Assembly (NCBI GenBank): GCA_027487585.1
Contig: JAIYDH010000227.1
Span: forward strand, 1-41,694
Source: Rubrivivax sp.
GTDB taxonomy: Bacteria; Pseudomonadota; Gammaproteobacteria; Burkholderiales; Burkholderiaceae_C
Direction of reading: 5' to 3'
Length of the DNA: 41,694 nucleotides
Of the stretch, positions 1 to 8,685 are shown one piece after another; the stretch's first letter is position 1; every line of letters begins with the position of its first letter. Below the pieces are notes generated by a model. The model saw only the letters and a list, made by a program, of their open reading frames with translations, was not told the DNA's origin and ran no database searches. The position numbers were made by a program, and so were the translations under genes.

Positions 1-46
1 CGCAGCGAGTTTTGCGGTGCCCCCTCAAGTCGAGCAGCGGAAGGCA

Positions 47-65
47 GTCGGCCCAACGGGCCGAC
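47..65. repeat. Short perfect hairpin beyond the end of the peptide importer operon
   Basis: GTCGGCCC and GGGCCGAC form an 8-bp perfect stem around a 3-nt loop. It lies about 150 bp beyond the stop of the last importer gene, which reads leftward into this region. No T-run follows on either strand, so it is not a classical intrinsic terminator. It could be a weak terminator or part of a dispersed intergenic repeat. A second imperfect hairpin, GCTGAGA (114-120) with TCTCAGC (136-142), follows. No convincing gene is seen in 1-213. Confidence 0.35.
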
Positions 66-213
66 CGCCACACCTAGCGCCCGCACCGTGCACCGCCTGC
101 CGCGACGCGCGATGCTGAGAAGAGGGCTTCGACAGTCTCAGCCCTAACGGTGGGTGGACGACTGGAGGGGGGACGAACGGCCACCACGCGCAGGCGAACA
201 TCTCCTGGCGTGC

Positions 214-1250
214 TCAGCCCCCGGCCAGCGGGTCGAAGGCCGGCAGCTCGCTTCGGCGCACACAGGCCACGACGTGCTGGCGTGCCGGGGCTGCGGCGGC
301 GTCCAGCGGCATCAGCGCAGGGGGCTCGCGGCGGCAGTCGTCCACCGCATGGGGGCAGCGGCCGGCGAAGGCGCAGCCGCCGGGCAGGGCGGTGGGGCTT
401 GGTGTCTCGCCCTGCAGCGGCACGCGCTCGCGGCGGCGGCGTGGGTCGGGCGTGGGGATGGCCTGCATCAGCGCCCGCGTGTAGGGGTGGGCCGGGGCGG
501 CGAAGATGCGGTCCACCGGGCCCATCTCGACGATGCGGCCCAGGTACATGATCGCGACCCGGTCGCTCATGTGCTGCACCACCGAGAGGTCGTGGCTGAT
601 GAAGACATACGCCAGCCCGCGCTCGCGTTGCAGTCGCAGCATCAGGTTCAGCACCTGGCTCTGCACGGAGACATCGAGCGCGGACACTGGCTCGTCGGCA
701 ATCACCAGTTGCGGGTCCAGCGCCAGTGCGCGGGCCACGCCGATGCGCTGGCGCTGGCCGCCGCTGAACTCGTTTGGGTAGCGCGCCATCACCTCGGGCG
801 CCAGGCCCACGGTCTGCAGCAGGGTGCTGACACGCTCCACCTGCTCGGCCTTGCTGCCGATGCGGTGCACCAGCAGCGGCTCGCGCACGATCTCGCCCAC
901 CGTCATGCGCGGGTTCAGCGAGGAGTACGGGTCCTGGAACACCATCTGCATCTGGCGCCGCAGCGCGAACAGCTCGTCGCCCTTGGCTTCGGCCAGATTG
1001 CGGCCTTTGAACAGCACGCGGCCGTCGGTGGGCTCTTCCAGGCGCATCAGCGTGCGGCCCAGGGTGCTCTTGCCGCAGCCCGATTCACCCACGAGGCCCA
1101 GGGTCTGCCCCGGCATCACCTCGAAGCTGACACCGGCCACGGCCCGCAGCACGGCCGTTGTGCGGGCGAGCACGCCGCCGCGCACCGCGTAGTGCTTCTG
1201 CAGGTTCTCGACCTGCAGCAGCGGCTGGCCTGGTTCGGTGACGAGGCTGT

Positions 1251-1254
<4 letters not shown>
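214..1254 (-). CDS. Peptide ABC transporter ATP-binding protein (OppF/DppF type)
   Basis: This is the second ATPase subunit of a peptide importer; it hydrolyses ATP at the inner face of the cytoplasmic membrane to drive uptake. The 346-residue protein has Walker A (GESGCGKST), the LSGGQRQR signature, Walker B (LVIADEP), the D-loop SALDVS and the switch histidine in FISHDLSVV. The C-terminal oligopeptide-transporter extension has spaced cysteines (GGCAFAGRCPHAVDDC). The ATG at 1254 overlaps the stop of the OppD-type ATPase by 4 nt, so the two are translationally coupled. A longer reading through 1743 is the antisense-like continuation and has no family support. In E. coli YejF the two ATPase halves are fused, whereas here they are separate genes. 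Substrate is inferred from neighbours. Confidence 0.93.
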
Positions 1255-2252
<998 letters not shown>

Positions 2253-2264
2253 GGTGTCAGCGGC

Positions 2265-4217
2265 TCAGGGTGGCGGCGCGGCGGCGCCGCGGCGCTTGCG
2301 GATGCCGAAGGCGTCCTTGTCGATCTCGCCGTCGGGCGGCAGCGCGGTGTTGTCGCGCATGGCACGCTCCACCGCGGCGCGGCGCTCGGGGTCGATCCAG
2401 CTCACCATGTGGTCGGTGATCTGGCGCGTGCGCGGCGGCAGCCAGGTGTCGGGGAAGCGCAGGTAGTCCCAGTGCGCCAGGCGGATGAAGGGCGTGGTCC
2501 ACAGCGGGATGTAGAAGGCCGCGTCCTGCGTGATGCTGTCGATGCGGTGCATGGCGCGGCGGCGCTCGTCGGGGTCCAGGCTCTGCTCGTAGACCTCGAT
2601 CAGGCGGTCGACTTCCGGGTTGGTGTAGCCCCAGATGTTGTTGTTGTTGGTCTTCTTCTGGAACTCGGTGTGGAAGTACTGCCGCGGCTGCGGGTAGAAG
2701 CCGGTGATGCGGCTGGTCAGCGTCATCTCGTACTTGCGCTCCAGGCCGCGTTCGAAGTTGGTGCCGGGCTCCAAGAGGCGCAGCTTCATGTCCACGCCGG
2801 CACGGCGGAACTCCTGCTGCATCACCGTGAGGTGGCGCTCCAGCTGCTTGCTGCCGTAGCTGAGCGTGAAGCTGGCGCGCTCGCCGCGTTCGTTGACGAG
2901 CACGTCGTCGGTGTCGGTGCGCGTGAACAGCAGCCCGCGCACGACGTTCACCACGCGGCCCCACCACGTGCGCTGGCGCAGTTCGGCCGGGCGGACGTAA
3001 CCCGCCTTGGCCAGGTACTCGCCCGCCTTGGCGGGGTTGAAGCCGTAGGGCTTGAGTTCGGGGTTGGCGAACTCGGTGCCGCCGAAGAACGAGACCATGC
3101 GGAAGGTCTCGCCGTAAAGCAGGTTCTGGTTGATGCGCTCGAAGTTCACCAGGTGCTGCATCGCCTTGCGGAAGTCGGCGTTGCGGAAGATCGGCGCCTC
3201 CAGGTTCATGTGCAGGCCGTTCAGGAAATCGGGCCACTCGGTGAAGATCTTCGCGCGGCGGATCCAGCCGTTGCGTGCCGCGGGGAAGGTGAAGTCCTCG
3301 TTCCAGGTGCGCACCGGCACGTTCGGCATCAGGTCGATCTCGCCGCGGCGCAGCCAGTCCAGCCGCCGCTCCAGCGGGATCACGCGCAGCACCACCTGGT
3401 CGAAGTTGAAGAGGCCGCTGAAGCGCCGCTTGCCGTCGCCCCACCACTTGGGCACCCGGGTGAGCGTGATCGATTCGCCGCGGATCTGATCGCTGACGAC
3501 GTAGGGGCCCGGCACCACCTGCGGCACGTTGGTCATTCGGCGCACCCAGTCGGCGTCCAGCGTGTGCGCGTGGCGGGGCATCGGGTACAGGCCGTAGTCG
3601 AACAGCGGCCGCCAGCTCGGGCGCTTGCCGACGATTCGCAGCGTGTGGCGGTCGATGGCGTCGACCGACACGAAGTTGCGCTCGGCATAGGTGTTGTAGA
3701 ACGGGTCGAGGATGTGCGGCGAGCGCATCTTCTCGAGCGTGAACACGTAGTCGTCGGCGGTGATGGGCTTGCCGTCGCTCCAGCGCGCGTCGGGGTCGAG
3801 CTTGAAGTACATCGTGCGCTGGTCGTCCATCACCGCCCAGTGCGTGGCCAGCCACGGGATGTAGCGGTCGGTGACCGGGTGCTGCTTCACGAGCCCGAAC
3901 TCGAAGGTGAAGAGCCGGTTCCAGGACGCGAAGGCGTCGTTGGAGTTCGGGCCCATCAGCCGCAGCGTCAGCGGGTACGAGCCGATCGAGTCGCGCAGCG
4001 TGCCGCCGCGGATGGCCTTGGGCGAGCCGATGGGCGGGTCTTCTTCGTTCGTCTGCCAGACGATGCCCGGCGGCAGCGTGACGCGCGCAGACGCTGCCGT
4101 GGCCGCGGTGGCCGCGGTGGCCGCGCTGGCGGCAGCCGCCGGCGGCTGGGCGGCCAGCGCGGCGCCGCTGAGCGCCAGCAGCAGCGTCGCGGCCAGGCAG
4201 CGCAGCCGCTCACTCAT
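2265..4217 (-). CDS. yejA: Periplasmic peptide-binding protein (YejA-like, SBP family 5)
   Basis: Solute-binding component that captures peptides (family members bind microcin C or short peptides) and delivers them to the YejB/YejE permeases. The 650-residue protein starts with an n-region and a hydrophobic signal peptide ending around ALAAQ. An Ala/Thr-rich linker of repeated AAT units follows, then the family-5 fold (GGTLRDSIGSYPLTL near the N-terminus, DPDARWSDGKPITADDYVFTLEKM fold region, then the YFHTEFQKKTNNNN region). ATG 4217 overlaps the YejE stop region (ATGAGTGA); a second in-frame ATG at 4226 would add MPA. The AAT linker is encoded by an imperfect 9-bp tandem repeat around 4093-4135. 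The YejA assignment rests on general likeness and on the linked YejB/YejE-like permeases. Confidence 0.85.
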   Translation of the reverse strand: MSERLRCLAATLLLALSGAALAAQPPAAAASAATAATAATAASARVTLPPGIVWQTNEEDPPIGSPKAIRGGTLRDSIGSYPLTLRLMGPNSNDAFASWNRLFTFEFGLVKQHPVTDRYIPWLATHWAVMDDQRTMYFKLDPDARWSDGKPITADDYVFTLEKMRSPHILDPFYNTYAERNFVSVDAIDRHTLRIVGKRPSWRPLFDYGLYPMPRHAHTLDADWVRRMTNVPQVVPGPYVVSDQIRGESITLTRVPKWWGDGKRRFSGLFNFDQVVLRVIPLERRLDWLRRGEIDLMPNVPVRTWNEDFTFPAARNGWIRRAKIFTEWPDFLNGLHMNLEAPIFRNADFRKAMQHLVNFERINQNLLYGETFRMVSFFGGTEFANPELKPYGFNPAKAGEYLAKAGYVRPAELRQRTWWGRVVNVVRGLLFTRTDTDDVLVNERGERASFTLSYGSKQLERHLTVMQQEFRRAGVDMKLRLLEPGTNFERGLERKYEMTLTSRITGFYPQPRQYFHTEFQKKTNNNNIWGYTNPEVDRLIEVYEQSLDPDERRRAMHRIDSITQDAAFYIPLWTTPFIRLAHWDYLRFPDTWLPPRTRQITDHMVSWIDPERRAAVERAMRDNTALPPDGEIDKDAFGIRKRRGAAAPPP

Positions 4218-5574
4218 AGCGGGCATAGCGCTTGGGGTCGAAGGCTTCGCGCACCGACTCGCCGATGAACACCACCAGCACCAGCGTCACCGTCAGCGCG
4301 GTAAACGGCGCGAGCGTCAGCCACAGCTTGCTGCGGTTCTCTACCTGCAGCGCCTGGTCGATGAGTTCGCCCCAGCTGGGCGTGGGCGCCGGCAGGCCGT
4401 AGCCCAGGTAGTCGAGCCCGGTGAGGGCGAAGATGGCACCGACCACGGCAAAGGGCGTGAAGGTGACCAGCGGTGTCAGGCAGTTGGGCAGCAGGTGGCG
4501 GAACACGATGCGCAGGTGGCTGGCGCCGTAGCTGCGCGCGGCCAGGCAGTACTCGCGGGTCTTCTCGCGGTACATCTCGGTGCGCATGAAGAAGGTGATG
4601 GCGATCCACTGGAACAGCGCCAGGATGCCCAGCAGCATCCAGAAGCTGGGCTGGAACAGCGCGGCCAGCACGATGACCACGTACAGGAACGGAATGGCGA
4701 TCAGCACCTCGATGACGCGCTGGCTCAGCATGTCGAAGCGCCCGCCCAGGTAGCCCTGCAGGCTGCCGACGAAGGTGCCGATGACCTGGCCGGTGAGCAC
4801 CAGGAAGAGGGCGAAGAAGATCGAGATGCGAAAACCGTACAGCAGCCGCGAGGCCACGTCGCGGCCCTGCGAATCGGTGCCCAGCCAATGCGCGCGCGCG
4901 GCGCCCGGGGCGTTGGGCGGGCTCTGGCCCAGGCCCGCCAGCGAGGGCATCGCGCCCGTGGTGGCCAGGCTGGGCAGCCGGCCGGTGGGGGCCTTGGCGG
5001 GATCGGCCAGCACGGCCTCGATGCGGCCGCTCTCGATGAGTTCGGCGAGTTCGTCGAGCCGGTCGCGGTGGGCCAGCCAGGCGGCGCGCCGGCGGTCGCC
5101 CCGGTCCAGCGCGGCCTGGATCTCGTACAGGATCTCGTTCGACCAGAAGTCGCTCTGGTACGGGTCCCAAGGGATGGGCGGCATCAGCACCCAGTTGGCG
5201 CGGTTGGGGTAGCGCGCGTCGGCCGCCGCAATGGCTGCCGCGTCCCCCCGGGCTGCCGCCACGTCGCGCGCGTGCAGCCGGCGTTCGGCCTCCCACTCGC
5301 GCTGCAGGCGCAGGTACTCGGTCTCCATGCTGTCCATGCTCCAGCCCAGCGGCGGCTCCTGGCCGAAGCGGCTGCCCTCGATGAACTGGAAGGTGGGGAA
5401 GTGCCAGCTGCCCTGGTACGACACCACCAGGGCCCGGCTCTCGGCCAGAAAGGGCGCGAACACCGACAGCACGATGGCCGCCGACAGGATGAGGAACGAC
5501 CACCAGCCGCGGCGGATCTGGCGGAAGCGCTGCAGCCGCTTGCGCGTGACGGGGTCGAGTCGAATCCAGGCCAT
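4210..5574 (-). CDS. yejE: Peptide ABC transporter permease (YejE-like) with enlarged periplasmic segment
   Basis: Inner-membrane permease of the importer. The N-terminus (RRGWWSFLILSAAIVLSVF, one transmembrane segment) and the following GSWHFP region resemble YejE. The core permease domain starts at HWLGTDSQGRDV (about residue 229), a motif typical of OppC/DppC proteins, and carries five further hydrophobic segments; the EAA loop is near EYCLAARSYGASHLRIVFRH. At 454 residues it is about 110 longer than E. coli YejE (about 341). The excess falls between the first membrane helix and the GTD motif, residues about 75-225, and is charged and Arg/Glu-rich (EYLRLQREWEAERRLHARD). Its stop is followed closely by yejA. 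Function follows from family and operon. Confidence 0.88.
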   Translation of the reverse strand: MAWIRLDPVTRKRLQRFRQIRRGWWSFLILSAAIVLSVFAPFLAESRALVVSYQGSWHFPTFQFIEGSRFGQEPPLGWSMDSMETEYLRLQREWEAERRLHARDVAAARGDAAAIAAADARYPNRANWVLMPPIPWDPYQSDFWSNEILYEIQAALDRGDRRRAAWLAHRDRLDELAELIESGRIEAVLADPAKAPTGRLPSLATTGAMPSLAGLGQSPPNAPGAARAHWLGTDSQGRDVASRLLYGFRISIFFALFLVLTGQVIGTFVGSLQGYLGGRFDMLSQRVIEVLIAIPFLYVVIVLAALFQPSFWMLLGILALFQWIAITFFMRTEMYREKTREYCLAARSYGASHLRIVFRHLLPNCLTPLVTFTPFAVVGAIFALTGLDYLGYGLPAPTPSWGELIDQALQVENRSKLWLTLAPFTALTVTLVLVVFIGESVREAFDPKRYARYE

Positions 5575-5585
5575 GGTGCCGCCGC

Positions 5586-6638
5586 CTAGCCGAAGCGCAC
5601 CCGCGGGTCGACGACAGCCACGGTCAGGTCCGACAGCAGGTTGCCCAGCATCAGCAGCACGCTGGAGATGACCAGGAAGCCCAGCACGATGGGGAAGTCG
5701 CGCGTCTGGATGGCCTCGAAGGCCAGCAAGCCGACCCCGGGGATGTTGAACACGCGCTCGATCAGGAAGCTGCCGGTGAGGAAGATGCCCAGCAGCCCGC
5801 CCACGGTGGTGGCCATGGGAATGAGCGAGTTACGCATGGCGTGCACGAACACCGCGCGCCGCCAGCTCAGGCCCTTGGCCAGCGCCGTCTTCACGTAGTC
5901 GGCGCTCATGTTCTCCATCAGGCTGTTCTTCATCAGCATGGTGGTCACGGCGAAGGCGCCCGCGAGGTAGGCGATCAGCGGCAGCACCGAGTGCCAGACG
6001 ATGTCGAGCCAGCGCTCGTGCCAGGGCAGCGCGGCCGCGCTGGCCGACATGAAGCCGCCCAGCGGAAACAGCTCCCAGCGCACCGCCAGCAGGTTGGACA
6101 GCACCGCACCCAGCGCGAAGCCGGGCACCGCATAACCGACGAAGATCAGCACCGAGGTCCAGCTGTCGATGGCCGTGCGGTGCTTGATGGCCTTGAGCAT
6201 GCCCAGCGGGATGCAGATGCCGTAGGTGAAGATGGCGGTGATGATCCCGTAGTACACCGACACCGGCAGGCGATCGGCAATGACCTTCGTGACCGGTTCG
6301 TTGTAGCGGAAGGAACTGCCGAGATCGAGCCGCAGCGTGTCGAGCAGCCAGCCGCCGTAGGCCACGTGCAGCGGCTTGTCGAAGCCGTAGTACTCGCGCA
6401 GCAGCTGCATCTGCTTGTCGGGGATGTCCAGCTGAAGCCGGGAATCAGCGCCGCCCCCGCCCCCGGCATCGCTGCCGCCTTCGGCGCCGGCCAGGGCCAT
6501 GCGCATCTGGTCGATCTGTCCACCCGGCACGAACTGCATCAGCACGAAGGTGGCGAAGGTGATGCCGATGAAGGTGGGCACCATCAGCAGCAGCCGCCGG
6601 AAGATGTAGTCGCGCAGGGCCTGCGCGCGTGTCTTCAT
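5586..6638 (-). CDS. yejB: Peptide ABC transporter permease (YejB-like)
   Basis: First gene of the importer operon: an inner-membrane permease of the OppB/DppB class. The 350-residue protein begins with YIFRRLLLMVPTFIGITFATF (first membrane helix) and contains a glycine/aspartate-rich periplasmic insert. Next comes the YejB-like stretch YGFDKPLHVAYGGWL and LRLDLGSSFRYNEPV. Five more membrane helices and the EAA loop (TALAKGLSWRRAVFVHAMRNSLIP) follow. The C-terminal PGVGLLAFEAIQTRDFPIV is well conserved in this class. An 11-bp gap separates its stop from yejE. The overall match to YejB is better than to DppB because of the long first periplasmic loop. Confidence 0.9.
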   Translation of the reverse strand: MKTRAQALRDYIFRRLLLMVPTFIGITFATFVLMQFVPGGQIDQMRMALAGAEGGSDAGGGGGADSRLQLDIPDKQMQLLREYYGFDKPLHVAYGGWLLDTLRLDLGSSFRYNEPVTKVIADRLPVSVYYGIITAIFTYGICIPLGMLKAIKHRTAIDSWTSVLIFVGYAVPGFALGAVLSNLLAVRWELFPLGGFMSASAAALPWHERWLDIVWHSVLPLIAYLAGAFAVTTMLMKNSLMENMSADYVKTALAKGLSWRRAVFVHAMRNSLIPMATTVGGLLGIFLTGSFLIERVFNIPGVGLLAFEAIQTRDFPIVLGFLVISSVLLMLGNLLSDLTVAVVDPRVRFG

Positions 6639-6708
6639 GAGCCTGCTCCGCCGCGCACGGGCCGGGGCCAGGGTGCGCGAAGGGGGACGGTGCTCATCGC
6701 GGCATTTT

Positions 6709-6720
6709 CACCGGCCGGTG
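6709..6720. promoter_or_regulatory. 12-bp perfect palindrome upstream of the peptide importer
   Basis: CACCGGCCGGTG is perfectly self-complementary and sits in the 153-bp gap between trhO and yejB, about 70 bp before the yejB start. It may be an operator for the importer or part of the trhO 3' end. No promoter boxes can be assigned with confidence in this GC-rich gap. Confidence 0.3.
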
Positions 6721-6791
6721 CGGCCTTCCGGCAGGCGTGGAGACCGGGTTTGCCCTCGGGCACGGGCGTGGCCTGCTCCTTCGCCTTCGCT

Positions 6792-7520
6792 TCAAGTCGG
6801 GCGTTCGAGCGCCCCGCGCTCGTCGAACACGAAGCAACGCCCCTGCCAGTGCGGCGCGCCGGCGGTGGCTTCGAAGTAGCGCAGGATGCCGCCGTCGAGC
6901 TGCAGCACGTGCTCGATGCCGGCCTGCTGCATCCACAGCGCCGCCTTTTCGCAGCGGATGCCGCCGGTGCAGTAGCTGACCACCGTCTTGCCCTGCAGCG
7001 CCTCGCGGTGCTGCTCGAGTGCGGCGGGGAAGTCGCTGAACTTGGCGAGCCGCCAGTCCAGCGCGCCCTCGAAGGCGCCGGCATCGACCTCGAAGCCGTT
7101 GCGCGTGTCGAGCAGCACCACGTCGCGGCCGGCGTCGCAACGCCCGCCCTGGTCGAGCCAGCGCTGCAGCGTGGCGGCGTCCACCGCCGGCGCGCGCGCG
7201 GCCTGCGGGCGCACCACGGGCTGGTTCATGCGGATGATCTCGTTCTTGAGCTTCACGCGCAGGTGTCGAAACGGCAGGGCGTCGTGGCCGTGGCGCTTGA
7301 TGTCCAGGCCCGCCAGCCGCGCATCGGCCTGCAGGGCCTCGAGCCAGCTCTCCAGTGCCGCAGGCTCGCCAGCGAGCGTGAAGTTCAGCCCCTCGGTGGC
7401 AACCAGCAAGGTGCCCTTCAGCGCGGCGGCCTCGGCGCTGTCGAACCACTGCGCGCGCAGCGTGGCGGCATCGGGCAGGTCGACAAAGCGGTAGGCGGCG
7501 GCAACGGCAATTGCAGGCAT
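6792..7520 (-). CDS. trhO: tRNA uridine(34) hydroxylase TrhO (rhodanese family)
   Basis: Catalyses oxygen-dependent hydroxylation of U34 in certain tRNAs, a step toward 5-methoxy- or 5-carboxymethoxyuridine (known for the YceA/TrhO family). The 242-residue protein has the N-terminal acylphosphatase-like part with KGTLLVATEGLNFTLAG (residues 36-51), the linker containing RVKLKNEIIRM, and a C-terminal rhodanese domain. The rhodanese loop YCTGGIRCEKA has the expected cysteine at 184 and a second at 190. The ATG at 7520 gives MPAIAVAAAYRF, the usual start of the family; upstream in-frame codons reach 7655 but overlap the divergent gene. It is shorter than E. coli TrhO (about 350), ending soon after CFVFDERGAL, as in other short proteobacterial forms. 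Confidence 0.92.
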   Translation of the reverse strand: MPAIAVAAAYRFVDLPDAATLRAQWFDSAEAAALKGTLLVATEGLNFTLAGEPAALESWLEALQADARLAGLDIKRHGHDALPFRHLRVKLKNEIIRMNQPVVRPQAARAPAVDAATLQRWLDQGGRCDAGRDVVLLDTRNGFEVDAGAFEGALDWRLAKFSDFPAALEQHREALQGKTVVSYCTGGIRCEKAALWMQQAGIEHVLQLDGGILRYFEATAGAPHWQGRCFVFDERGALERPT

Positions 7521-7560
7521 CGCGCGGATTCTAGGAACCCGCCTTCGATAGACTGTTTGC

Positions 7561-8685
7561 ATGCTCGACAAGCTCAACCAACTCAGCAGCTCGCACGGCC
7601 AGCTGCGCACCGGCAAGGGGCTGGTCTCCGGCATCGTGGCGCTGTCGCTGGCCATCCTGTGTTTCCTGGCCGTGCTGGCCTTCCACTTTCCGGAGTACCT
7701 GACGACGCCGCAGCTGCGCAGGACCTACGACGTGGACCTGTTGCGCAAGGTGCTGTACGCGGCGCTGGTGGTGGCCGGCGCGGTGGCGCTGTTCAACATC
7801 GTGCTCGGGCGGCGGCGCTGGCTGGCCACGGCCGCCTTCGTGCTGGTGGCCCTGAGCGTGGCGCTGGGCGGCCACAAGGTGCCGGTGAACGACTTCCCCG
7901 ACGGCACGCCCTACATCGGCCTGGACTGGTTCATCCTCGACCTGCTGGGCAGCACGCTGATCTTCATCTTCATCGAGAAGCTGTTCCCGCTGCGCAAGGA
8001 GCAGCCGGTGTTCCGCCCGGCCTGGCAGACCGACTTCCAGCACTTCATCGTCAATCACCTGCTGATCGGCTTCTTTCTGCTGGCGGTGAACCTGCTCGTG
8101 CACCGGCTGTTCGGCTGGGCCGTGCATGGCGCCGTGCAGGACTGGGTGCGGGGGCTGAACTTCTGGGTGGCGCTCTTCCTCATCATCCTGGTGGCCGACC
8201 TGGTGCAGTACGCCACGCACCGGGCGTATCACGAGGTGCCGGTGCTGTGGCGGCTGCACGCGGTGCACCACAGCGCCAAGCACATGGACTGGCTCGCCGG
8301 CTCGCGCCAGCACGTGCTGGAGATCGTGCTCACGCGCACGCTGGTGCTGGCGCCGATCTTCGTGCTGGGCTTTTCGAAGGAAGTGATCGACGCCTACATC
8401 ATCGTCGTCGGCTTCCAGGCTGTGTTCAACCACGCCAACGTCAACGTGCGCCTGGGGCCGCTGCGCTACCTGATCGTGACGCCCAACTTCCACCACTGGC
8501 ACCACAGCCAGGACACCGAGGCCATCGACCGCAACTACGCGGCGCACTTCGCCTTGATCGACCACCTCTTCGGCACCGCGGTGCAAAGCCCGCGCGAATG
8601 GCCGGCGCACTACGGCGTGCAGGGCGACTACGTGCCCGATGGGTTCTGGGCGCAGACGAAGTTTCCGTTCGTGTGGCGCGCATGA
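7561..8685 (+). CDS. Sterol desaturase/fatty acid hydroxylase family membrane protein
   Basis: A probable di-iron membrane oxygenase that hydroxylates or desaturates a lipid; the substrate cannot be read from sequence. The 374-residue protein has membrane helices at about 22-42, 65-80, 88-104, 123-139, 165-180 and 200-215. The histidine clusters of the superfamily are all present: H220-x3-H224 (HRAYH), H233-x2-H236-H237 (HAVHH), and H311-H312-x-H314-H315 (HHWHH). The ATG lies 40 bp from the divergent trhO start. Its stop overlaps the next start (ATGA, 8682-8685), so it is co-translated with the secreted protein that follows. Proteins of this group are common in lipid or hopanoid-like metabolism, but nothing nearby settles the pathway. 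Confidence 0.9.
   Translation: MLDKLNQLSSSHGQLRTGKGLVSGIVALSLAILCFLAVLAFHFPEYLTTPQLRRTYDVDLLRKVLYAALVVAGAVALFNIVLGRRRWLATAAFVLVALSVALGGHKVPVNDFPDGTPYIGLDWFILDLLGSTLIFIFIEKLFPLRKEQPVFRPAWQTDFQHFIVNHLLIGFFLLAVNLLVHRLFGWAVHGAVQDWVRGLNFWVALFLIILVADLVQYATHRAYHEVPVLWRLHAVHHSAKHMDWLAGSRQHVLEIVLTRTLVLAPIFVLGFSKEVIDAYIIVVGFQAVFNHANVNVRLGPLRYLIVTPNFHHWHHSQDTEAIDRNYAAHFALIDHLFGTAVQSPREWPAHYGVQGDYVPDGFWAQTKFPFVWRA

Noticed and set aside
7521..7655. N-terminal extension of TrhO to 7655
   Set aside because: It would overlap the divergent hydroxylase gene and adds residues without family support. ATG 7520 gives the usual start.
5841..8681. N-terminal part of a 1327-codon plus-strand frame
   Set aside because: The frame becomes coding only at 8682, where a signal peptide starts. 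The earlier part is antisense or out of frame to yejB and trhO and overlaps the hydroxylase gene.
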